DNA from: Tannerellaceae bacterium
GTDB lineage: Bacteria > Bacteroidota > Bacteroidia > Bacteroidales > Tannerellaceae
NCBI GenBank assembly: GCA_020860805.1
Contig: JAJBTP010000514.1
Coordinates: forward strand, 1 to 6,968
Direction of reading: 5' to 3'
DNA: 6,968 nucleotides
Below are positions 1-6,968 of this stretch, piece by piece. The position numbers and the translations under genes are program-made. The first letter of the stretch is position 1, and the number at the start of each line of letters is the position of its first letter. Below the pieces are notes generated by a model, which worked only from the letters and a program-made list of their open reading frames with translations, was not told the origin of the DNA and did not search any database.

Positions 1-36
1 GCATAACAAATAGCTTAATTTAATACGCGCAAAAAT

Positions 37-1389
37 ATGCAAAGATATAGTTTGACGGCTGCTAATCTGTTGGCCGGTAGTTTACTTCCTTTACTGGCAA
101 CACCTGTAGAAAAACCAAATATAATTGTAATTCTGGTGGATGATTTGGGATATGCAGATCTTTCCTGTCAGCGGGTAGCTACTGATATACAGACACCTCA
201 TATTGATAAATTACTGGATGAAGGAATCCGGTTTACTAATTTTTATGCGAATTGTCCTGTCTCTTCTCCCAGCCGTGCTTCTTTATTAACCGGGAAGTTT
301 CCGGATAGGGTTGGTGTTCCCGGCGTGATTCGTACCCATCCGGAAGATAGTTGGGGGTATTTGTCTCCCGAAGCGATTCTGCTGCCGGAAGTACTTAAAC
401 AAGCCGGTTATCATTCTGCTTTGATTGGTAAATGGCATTTAGGACTGAAAACTCCTAACACCCCCTCAGGAACGGGGTTTTGATTTTTTTCATGGTTTTT
501 TAGGAGATATGATGGATGATTATTATACCCATTTACGCTGGGGCATAATTATATGCGCAGAAACCAGGAAATAATTAACCCGCAGGGCCATGCTACGGAA
601 ATTTTTTCTGATTGGGCTATTGATTATATTCAGGAAAGGGCTAAAGAAGAAAACCCGTTTTTTCTTTATCTTGCTTACAACGCACCTCATACCCCTATCC
701 AGCCTCCGGTTGAGTGGCTGGAAAAAGTAAAAAAGAGAGAATCCGGTATGGATGAAACCCGTGCAAAAATAGTTGCTTTAATTGAACATCTGGACGAACA
801 GGTGGGCCGGGTATATACTTCTTTGGAGGAAACCGGACAGTTAGAAAATACATTGATTATTTTTACTTCCGATAATGGCGGATAGGTAGATGCCGGAGCC
901 AACAACCAACCCTTCAGAGGAGCTAAAGAAGATATGTATGACGGAGGAATTCATGTCGCAGGGGGTATATATTGGAAAAACCGTATTCAACCTGTGGTCC
1001 GTGATAACTTTGTTATGTTGATGGATATTTTTCCAACCGTTTGTGAAGTGGCCGGAGTTTCTGTTTCGCATCCGGTAGATGGAATCAGCATTTTACCTTT
1101 ATTGGAAGGAAAAGAACAACAAACAGATGAACGTATGGTGTTTTGGGTACGCCGTGAAGGTGATTTCCGGTATGGTGGTAAAGCTTACTATGCAGCCCGT
1201 TATAAAGAACATAAGTTATTACAGAATACACCCTGGGAACCTCTGCAATTTTTTCATATCTCCCAGGATAAAACAGAACAAAATCCCTTATCCGACCGGA
1301 CATCCGGTATCTATGTAAAATTATTTGAAGGAATGATGGAACACATTCGCTTATCCGGTTCCGTTCCTTTTCAACCACCTTTAAAATAA
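37..1389 (+). pseudogene. Sulfatase (alkaline phosphatase superfamily, Ser-type), disrupted by two frameshifts and a nonsense codon
   Basis: Intact members hydrolyse sulfate esters, in gut Bacteroidota usually on sulfated glycans in the periplasm or at the surface. The reconstructed product is about 450 residues, a normal length. An N-terminal hydrophobic segment (residues 5-21, after Arg3) looks like a signal peptide. Next come the metal-binding Asp pair (D35-D36 in ILVDDLGY), the sulfatase signature S76-S-P-S-R80 leading into LLTG, and GKWHLG at 131-136. NAPHTP lies in the middle part, and DNGG (codons 871-882) supplies further metal ligands. The reading frame is broken three times. The frame closes at TGA 481-483, but removing one C from the run at 461-465 continues it as PQERGFDFFHGF. 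Adding one G at 540-543 returns to the first frame as WGHNYMRRN. TAG at 883-885 interrupts it right after DNGG, and homology resumes immediately in the same frame (VDAGANN, then MYDGGIH). The C-terminus to TAA 1387-1389 looks complete. The substrate subfamily cannot be assigned. Sequencing error remains possible for the two homopolymer indels. Confidence 0.88.
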
Positions 1390-1402
1390 GAGTCAATATT
1401 AA

Positions 1403-1443
1403 ATATAAAAAGAGGATACATACAATACATCCTCTTTTTATAT
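1403..1443. terminator. Bidirectional intrinsic terminator between convergent genes
   Basis: Positions 1403-1417 pair perfectly with 1429-1443 (15 bp) around an 11-base loop at 1418-1428. The core is GAGGAT/ATCCTC, flanked by an A-run (1407-1411) and a T-run (1435-1439), so the hairpin ends in a U-tract whichever strand is transcribed. It lies 14 bases after the sulfatase stop codon and about 85 bases after the susD-like stop codon on the other strand, so it can end both converging transcripts. The rest of the 138-base gap (to 1527) shows no gene or other structure. Confidence 0.85.
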
Positions 1444-1527
1444 ATTAATCGGCGTTATCTGTTCAAAGGGGCTGTATCACTACAATCCCAAATGAAGAAA
1501 GAAATAAATCATATAATTTGTAAGTTA

Positions 1528-3405
1528 TTATAAGTTCGGACCTTCTCCCCATTGCGGAGCACCCTGATCCTGCCAGATTCTTTCAGAGTTTAATATTGTA
1601 CCGGAACCTACAGTATAACCTTGTTCCTGATAGGATTCCAGTAGAATATTATACATCAAGTCAGTAGGGGATGGTTGGCTTAAAGCCATTCGGCGTGGTA
1701 TAGCTGAAGCGGGAATCAGATTCTCTGAATAGTCTTCACGGGGGAAAATAGATGAATTAAAAACAGGCACCCCTGAACGACGGGCTGTTGTAAACATATC
1801 AATTGGTTGCATAAAGAAATGAAACATCTGTTGAAGATATACTTTTTCCAGATTTTCTAATGTAGAACCATTTAATTGATAATCTGAATTTGACATCATG
1901 ACATCTATTTCTCCATCTTTCACATCTATTACAACTTCATGCTCGTCATAATTATAAGTAGTTCCATAATAAGGGATTTTATTCATGCGAGCCAACCGGT
2001 CATATTCTTCTACTGATGCCCGTAAGGCCCGATTAAAGTAGTGTTGTGCTGTTTCCGGAACCTCAGCTCCTAATAAGGCAAATTCAGCCAGATAAAGATT
2101 CACTTCTGCTGTAGTCATATACATACCCCACCAGGGTGCATTTTCCGTATCCTGAATAACTGTTCCATCATCAGGGGCAGTTTTCAAAGTAAAATCAATA
2201 CGTCCATAAATCATCTCTTTCTGGAATTCTGAAAAAGGATAGTAAGTAATATTTTCTAACTGGCATTGTGTTTCATAACTGAACCAATCTCCATAAGTAC
2301 CAGCTTGTTGACCGGCATTAAATACCAAAGGAAGTCCCTGATAGCGAATCCATGGCTCACCGGCACCTTTCCAATTGTCAAAAACATATTTACCATCACT
2401 GTTAATACTATATTCAATATTTTCCATAATATAATGAGGAATATCATTTATTCTACCTGAATTCATAAATGCTTCTACAATTTTAGAATTCCAGTCATTT
2501 TTTCGGAAAATAAAACGTACTCTTGGATCACGGTTATTAACCATGAAATCAATAACTGTTTTTGAACCACCAAGAGATCTTAGAACATCATTTTCCCAGT
2601 GATAAGCCCAATCATTATTTTTAGAATTCTCACTAGCTTTATTAAATAAAAAGTCTTCCCTTTCTCCATCTAAAACACCCACTTCAGCCTGTACAACTTC
2701 TTTAACGATACTGAACGCTTTTTGTTTATCCTGAGAAATTAAACGGGCTGCAATTTTTAACTTTAAAGAATTAGCCAATTTAGCCCAGTTTATTGCATTT
2801 CCTCCGTAAACAGGGTCTTGACCCGCAGTAATTTCAATGGTATTACTGGTCAATATTTTAATATCTTCATCCAGATTTGTTAACCATACATTATAGAGAT
2901 CACTAACTTTATCATATTTGGGTGTTAATGTACCTCCGTGTGCTGCCTGGGCTGCTTCTGTATAAGTAATATTACCAATAAAGTCACTGTCAAATATTCC
3001 CATATATACACATAGGATATCAACACATGCTTTATAACCTGCATATATTTCTCTTTCTTCTTCTGTCATTTGAGAAAGTACGTATTCCAGTTCATTGGCG
3101 TATTTCAATACATCAATGCACTTAAAGCTTTGTAAAGGAGCTCCATTTGTTAAAGTAGAAGTAATTCCATTAAACGGTACAGCCATTTGTATCCACTGGA
3201 ATATTTCAGAAGCATTATAAAACCAGTAGGTATAGCCTGATGGCTCAAACTCCAGAATAGCCTGAGAAAATAAAAAACTGGGAGTTCCTGTTGTTATAGC
3301 GGCAGGATCCTGATTTAATTCGGCAAAATCATCCCGACACCCAGTGCTAAAGAACAGCACAGGTGCCAAAAGTAATGTCAATATAGATTTATATTTATTC
3401 ATCAT
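1528..3405 (-). CDS. SusD/RagB-family nutrient-binding outer-membrane lipoprotein (SusD-like_2 type)
   Basis: SusD-type lipoproteins sit on the cell surface as the lid of a SusC channel and capture the oligomeric substrate before import. The start chosen is ATG at 3405 (next ATG at 3402). It gives a short signal peptide, MMNKYKSILTLLL..., ending in the lipobox STGC with the lipidated Cys at residue 23. The open frame extends 45 codons further upstream, but that part overlaps the susC coding region out of frame and would bury the signal peptide. RDD directly after the Cys resembles the charged lipoprotein export signal of Bacteroidota surface lipoproteins. Family features in order: ELNQDPAAI (about 29-37), FLFSQAIL, a helical region with YTEAAQ and TPKYD (about 140-165), GGNAINWAKLANSLKLKIAARL, DPRVRFIF (about 292), AEVNLYLAEFALLG (about 435-450), FMQPIDMFTTARRSGVP (about 540), and IPRRMALSQPSPTD near the end. 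These match SusD-like_2 better than classical SusD. At 625 residues it is somewhat longer than is common for the family. It lies 49 bases after the susC-like gene, probably in the same transcript. The substrate is unknown. Confidence 0.93.
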   Translation of the reverse strand: MMNKYKSILTLLLAPVLFFSTGCRDDFAELNQDPAAITTGTPSFLFSQAILEFEPSGYTYWFYNASEIFQWIQMAVPFNGITSTLTNGAPLQSFKCIDVLKYANELEYVLSQMTEEEREIYAGYKACVDILCVYMGIFDSDFIGNITYTEAAQAAHGGTLTPKYDKVSDLYNVWLTNLDEDIKILTSNTIEITAGQDPVYGGNAINWAKLANSLKLKIAARLISQDKQKAFSIVKEVVQAEVGVLDGEREDFLFNKASENSKNNDWAYHWENDVLRSLGGSKTVIDFMVNNRDPRVRFIFRKNDWNSKIVEAFMNSGRINDIPHYIMENIEYSINSDGKYVFDNWKGAGEPWIRYQGLPLVFNAGQQAGTYGDWFSYETQCQLENITYYPFSEFQKEMIYGRIDFTLKTAPDDGTVIQDTENAPWWGMYMTTAEVNLYLAEFALLGAEVPETAQHYFNRALRASVEEYDRLARMNKIPYYGTTYNYDEHEVVIDVKDGEIDVMMSNSDYQLNGSTLENLEKVYLQQMFHFFMQPIDMFTTARRSGVPVFNSSIFPREDYSENLIPASAIPRRMALSQPSPTDLMYNILLESYQEQGYTVGSGTILNSERIWQDQGAPQWGEGPNL

Positions 3406-3454
3406 GTATCTTTTTAATATATTATTATCTATAGAAATTATATATCCCTTAAAT

Positions 3455-6400
3455 TTAGAATGTTGCATTGATGGTAAATGTAAAGCTGGAAGTAACCCCC
3501 TGATAAGAGCGTGAGCGGAACTCTGCTGCTGCCGTACCACCTATCGATTCCGGATTTTGTTTATCCGGCATAGTATTTACAAGGTACCCCAAGTTATGTC
3601 CGGCTAAAGTTAGATTCATATTTCTGGCTTTTAGTTTTTGACATATAGTAGATGGCATCTGGTAAGTTAGTGATATATCACGCAGAGCTATGTAGTTTAG
3701 TTTCTTTACCCAGGTGTCAGAGACGACTCCATAATCACGTCCGGACATAGTCCAGGCATTATTGTAGTAAGTCCATGCAGAGGCATGTGTAGGTTCTATA
3801 ACTCCCTGATTAATTAGTTCCAGATAGGATTGTCCGGCATCAGATACACCACCAGAAGTAACTGTATAAATACTTCCATTAGCCTGGGTAATCTGTGTTC
3901 CTGCAGGGATAATACCATTGGGTATTACACCATCATTATAAGTAAGTCCATCATATTGAGATGTCCAGGTAAGACCTCCATAACCGGAACGCCCATTAAG
4001 TGAGTTTTCAGTGAGCCCATATGCTGTTCCATAGCGCGAACTATAAGAGGCTACATATCCACCAAAACGCATATCCAAACCTACATACAAAGACCAATTT
4101 TTATAAGTAAGGTTAGTTGATACTGAACCAAGAAAGTCTGGAACCATAGAACCGATTTCTACAATTTCTTCTTCATTACGATAATAATGAGCCCTTCTTG
4201 ACGAATCAGTCCATACTAATATAGGAAGCCCTGATTTTTCATCATATTTTACCTGGCTATCAGTCATTAGAGTTCCATAGGAGGAACCCACTTTGGCAAC
4301 GGAACCGATACGATAGTTACCATATGTCGGATCTCCGGCCAATAAAATATAGTCAGCTACATTTTCATGTAAAGAAATGATTTTGTTATCATTTTTTGTA
4401 TAAGTGAAATTAATATCCCATTCCCAGTCTTTGGTACGGATAGGGGTTGTACTAATGGCTAATTCGATACCTTTATTCTGAATATTACCGGCATTGATTA
4501 GCTGTTTAGTAATACCTGACTGGTAGGGGACTGAAATATCCATGATTTGATTTTTAGTATTTTCTTTATAATAGGTCAAATCAATACCAAAACGATTATC
4601 TACAAAACGCCAGTCTAAACCAACTTCCCATGCATTTTTCCGTTCAGGTTTCAGATTCTGATCATAAAGAGTTGTGGGAATTTCCAGACCATAATAATTG
4701 CTGCTACCGTAGGTGGAATTATTTACAGAATATGCGGTATTAATAATGTAAGGAGTAGTATCATTTCCAACCTGTGCCCATGAACCACGGAACTTTGCAA
4801 ACGATATCCATTCCGGTAGCTGTTCTCTAAATGTATTGGATACTAACCAGGAACCGTTAACAGAAGGATAAAAATAAGAATAAGAACCATGCTTATCGCT
4901 GTATACCAATGTTGAAGACCAGTCATTCCGTCCGGTTACATCCAGGAAAATCTGATCTCTCCAACTTACTCCTGCCTGAAAAGCAACGGATAACATTCTT
5001 TTAGTATCAGCAATTTTAGCAGTATATTCTGGTGTTGATTTTGAATTAGCGATAAAAAATTGATTATAAGCAATTAATCCATCTTTTGTTTTCATTTCCT
5101 GTTGCTGAAGAAAGTTATTATAATACTCTCCACGTAAAAATCCGCTAAAATTCCAGTCGCCAACTGTTTTATCCACTACAAAATTAGCATTTAGATTTGT
5201 TTGTTCTTTGGTATGTAATTTCATTTCATACTGTCCCCCTTCTCCTCCGTAGCCTGAACCCCGTTCTTTACCTTCATAACGTGTATAATAATGGTTGTAA
5301 TTGCCTTCAATATTAAAACGTAACCAATCCAGTAATTCAATATCCAGTTTAACTGAAGGACGTACAGACGTTTCTTTCTGAGTATATTCATTTTCGTAGA
5401 GTCGCCACCAGGTACCTGTTCCGGGCATACTGCCATATTCATCTCCGTAATTATTATTGGCTTCGCCTCCATGAGGTCCTTTATATTTATCTCTTCCGTA
5501 GTTTACATCATATATACGTCCCCAATTTGTGTCAATAAAATTTTCTCCAATATTGGGGGATGGATTTTTAGGCATAGAGTTCGTGAATGCCATACTAATA
5601 TCCAATGTTGCCTTGTTGGTGATTTTATGAGATACTTTTCCGAGGAATGACAAACGGTCGAATGTATTATTTACAGTGGTACCGGTTGCATGTTTATAGG
5701 AGAGGGAAGTATAAAAGGTTGTTTTTTCATTACCTCCACTAACCGCTACATTCGTCGTAGTATTAAAACCTGTTTGATAGGCATCTTTGAAATTATTTTT
5801 TTGTGGACTATATGCTCTGTAAGTCCCATCATAATATTCAATTTGCCGACCGTCAAATGCAGGCCCCCAGTTCATACTCTCGGCACCTATTAATGTTGGA
5901 TTGCCGGCACTGTTTAAATAAAACTGGCGTTCATTATCAAATGAATAAAAATTGCCGTTGGCATCTATCTCACCATAATCAACAAAACCAGCAATTGTAC
6001 CATTCCCAAAAACATTTTGTAATTTAGGAGATGAAGTTACTTTATCTATGCCTAAAGTCTGAGAAAACTGGATTCCTACTCCCTGACCAGATTTACCACT
6101 TTTGGTAGTAATAACAACTGCACCATTTAGTCCACGTGAACCATACAAAGCTGTAGCAGCAGCTCCTTTTAATACGGAAACCGTTTCAAAATCCTGTGGA
6201 TTGAGGTTTTTCAATTCGTTTCCATAATCATTGGCATGGCTGCTATAATCCGGATCGCCTTCTTTAATTCCATTATCTAATATGACTCCGTCTACTACAT
6301 AAATAGGTTGATTATTTTTTTGTAGTGTAGAAGCACCACGAATCTGAATTTTGGTTGAACCGAATAACCCACCATCGGAATTAGAGATTTCAAGACCCGC

Positions 6401-6886
6401 TACTTTTCCTTGCAAAGCTGCAACTGGGTTAATTAGATTACTGTTTAATTCATCTCCTTTTAACTCTTTCATAGCGTAACCCAATGACTTTTCGGAACGC
6501 TTGATACCTAGTGCCGTTACAACAATTTCGTCTAATGCTTGTGTATCTTCGGAAAGTTTGAGGGAAAGACGGGGTTGTCCTGTGTAAGTTAATTCCTGGG
6601 TGATGTATCCAACATAGGAAATCTGGATTACATCTCCATTTTTCACTTCACTGAGACTAAAATTTCCGTCTAAATCAGTGACAGTGCCGTTCGTGGTTCC
6701 TTTAATGATAACTGATGCCCCAATAACAGGACCGAAGTCATCTGTTATTGTTCCGGTTACTTTTCCATCCTGTTGGATAGCATGTGTGTTAGGATTGACC
6801 GGTGCAGGTTGGGCTAGCATACTTCCGGAGAAGCATAAGGTACCTGCCAACAACAATAAGCTGATAGGTCTTAAGTCTTTAAACAT
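3455..6886 (-). CDS. SusC/RagA-family TonB-linked outer-membrane transporter
   Basis: This is a TonB-dependent 22-strand barrel that imports oligomers (glycans or peptides) captured by its SusD partner. The 1143-residue product is typical for the family. It begins with a signal peptide (hydrophobic about 8-24, likely cleavage after SMLA or SMLAQ), followed by a carboxypeptidase-regulatory-like beta-sandwich (about 42-112: GTITDDFGPVIGASV, GTVTDLDGNFSL, ISYVGY). The TonB-box region is LDEIVVTALGIKRSEKSLGYA (118-138, split here only by numbering). The plug domain carries ALQGKVAGLEI, IQIRGAS and the SusC hallmark QPIYVVDGV (193-201). Barrel motifs include TGRNDWSSTL (about 650), FRGSWAQVGND, LKPERKNAWEVGLDW (about 744), NAGNIQNKGIE and LRDISLTYQMP. 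The C-terminus ends NATF with the terminal aromatic residue expected for barrel assembly. There is no STN domain between signal peptide and beta-sandwich, so it is unlikely to signal through a FecR/ECF-sigma pair. No internal stop or frameshift is seen. The start ATG at 6886 has an A/T-rich leader without a clear Shine-Dalgarno sequence, usual for this phylum. Confidence 0.96.
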   Translation of the reverse strand: MFKDLRPISLLLLAGTLCFSGSMLAQPAPVNPNTHAIQQDGKVTGTITDDFGPVIGASVIIKGTTNGTVTDLDGNFSLSEVKNGDVIQISYVGYITQELTYTGQPRLSLKLSEDTQALDEIVVTALGIKRSEKSLGYAMKELKGDELNSNLINPVAALQGKVAGLEISNSDGGLFGSTKIQIRGASTLQKNNQPIYVVDGVILDNGIKEGDPDYSSHANDYGNELKNLNPQDFETVSVLKGAAATALYGSRGLNGAVVITTKSGKSGQGVGIQFSQTLGIDKVTSSPKLQNVFGNGTIAGFVDYGEIDANGNFYSFDNERQFYLNSAGNPTLIGAESMNWGPAFDGRQIEYYDGTYRAYSPQKNNFKDAYQTGFNTTTNVAVSGGNEKTTFYTSLSYKHATGTTVNNTFDRLSFLGKVSHKITNKATLDISMAFTNSMPKNPSPNIGENFIDTNWGRIYDVNYGRDKYKGPHGGEANNNYGDEYGSMPGTGTWWRLYENEYTQKETSVRPSVKLDIELLDWLRFNIEGNYNHYYTRYEGKERGSGYGGEGGQYEMKLHTKEQTNLNANFVVDKTVGDWNFSGFLRGEYYNNFLQQQEMKTKDGLIAYNQFFIANSKSTPEYTAKIADTKRMLSVAFQAGVSWRDQIFLDVTGRNDWSSTLVYSDKHGSYSYFYPSVNGSWLVSNTFREQLPEWISFAKFRGSWAQVGNDTTPYIINTAYSVNNSTYGSSNYYGLEIPTTLYDQNLKPERKNAWEVGLDWRFVDNRFGIDLTYYKENTKNQIMDISVPYQSGITKQLINAGNIQNKGIELAISTTPIRTKDWEWDINFTYTKNDNKIISLHENVADYILLAGDPTYGNYRIGSVAKVGSSYGTLMTDSQVKYDEKSGLPILVWTDSSRRAHYYRNEEEIVEIGSMVPDFLGSVSTNLTYKNWSLYVGLDMRFGGYVASYSSRYGTAYGLTENSLNGRSGYGGLTWTSQYDGLTYNDGVIPNGIIPAGTQITQANGSIYTVTSGGVSDAGQSYLELINQGVIEPTHASAWTYYNNAWTMSGRDYGVVSDTWVKKLNYIALRDISLTYQMPSTICQKLKARNMNLTLAGHNLGYLVNTMPDKQNPESIGGTAAAEFRSRSYQGVTSSFTFTINATF

Positions 6887-6968
6887 AATTGATATTTAAT
6901 TAAACAATAAAAAATCTATTTCTCTTTTCTGATTTAAGATTTATACTTTTACTTGTATTCTTTTTTAG

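Noticed and set aside
1..36. Promoter for the sulfatase gene
   Set aside because: Only a partial A/T-rich resemblance to the -7 element is seen, and the window starts too close to judge.
461..483. Programmed ribosomal frameshift in the sulfatase
   Set aside because: There is no classical slippery heptamer with a downstream pseudoknot that I can see. A second opposite shift and an amber codon would also have to be bypassed to make the full protein.
553..885. Separate short protein starting at ATG 553
   Set aside because: Its sequence is the middle of the sulfatase (NYMRRNQE through APHTP to DNGG). The ATG is an internal Met and the frame is a fragment of the broken gene.
934..1389. Separate protein starting at ATG 934
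   Set aside because: It is the C-terminal third of the same sulfatase. The coding match begins upstream of this Met, right after the TAG at 883-885.
3406..3454. Regulatory hairpin between susC and susD
   Set aside because: The 49-base spacer is very A/T-rich with short self-complementary stretches only, and I could not find a stable stem.
3406..3540. N-terminal extension of the SusD-like frame to ATG at 3540
   Set aside because: It overlaps the conserved C-terminal codons of susC in another frame and would place the signal peptide and lipobox internally. ATG at 3405 gives a canonical lipoprotein signal.
6887..6968. Bacteroides-type promoter (TAnnTTTG at -7) upstream of susC
   Set aside because: On the minus strand TAGATTTT (6911-6918) is one base off the -7 consensus, but no TTTG lies at the right distance for the -33 element. 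In such an A/T-rich stretch this is not convincing.

Overview
The window looks like a piece of a Bacteroidota genome, most likely Bacteroidales (Bacteroides or Parabacteroides-like). The evidence is an A+T-rich sequence, a tandem SusC/SusD outer-membrane pair with textbook family motifs, starts preceded by A/T-rich leaders instead of strong Shine-Dalgarno sequences, and a serine-type sulfatase. Genus cannot be decided from the sequence alone.

Layout. Positions 37-1389 (+) hold a sulfatase gene that is recognisable from signal peptide to C-terminus but is broken by three lesions: an apparent extra C in the C run at 461-465, an apparent missing G in the G run at 540-543 that restores the original frame, and an in-frame TAG at 883-885. 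Positions 1403-1443 form a perfect 15-bp hairpin with an A-run on one side and a T-run on the other, a shared bidirectional terminator. Positions 1528-3405 (-) encode a SusD-like surface lipoprotein and 3455-6886 (-) a SusC/RagA TonB-dependent transporter. The order of transcription is susC then susD, separated by 49 bases, and this unit converges on the sulfatase. The last 82 bases are the A/T-rich upstream leader of susC.

How the genes work together. SusC and SusD families form an outer-membrane 'pedal-bin' importer: the SusD lipoprotein is the lid that captures an oligomeric nutrient and the SusC barrel imports it with TonB energy. Both genes are intact. A periplasmic or surface sulfatase beside such a pair would normally suggest a sulfated glycan (host mucin, glycosaminoglycan or algal polysaccharide), but here the sulfatase is on the opposite strand, is not co-transcribed with the pair, and appears inactivated, so it is weak evidence for the substrate. 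No carbohydrate-active enzyme, regulator, RNA gene, mobile element or CRISPR array is visible. I see no convincing novel system; the most informative observation is the decayed (or mis-sequenced) sulfatase next to an intact transporter.
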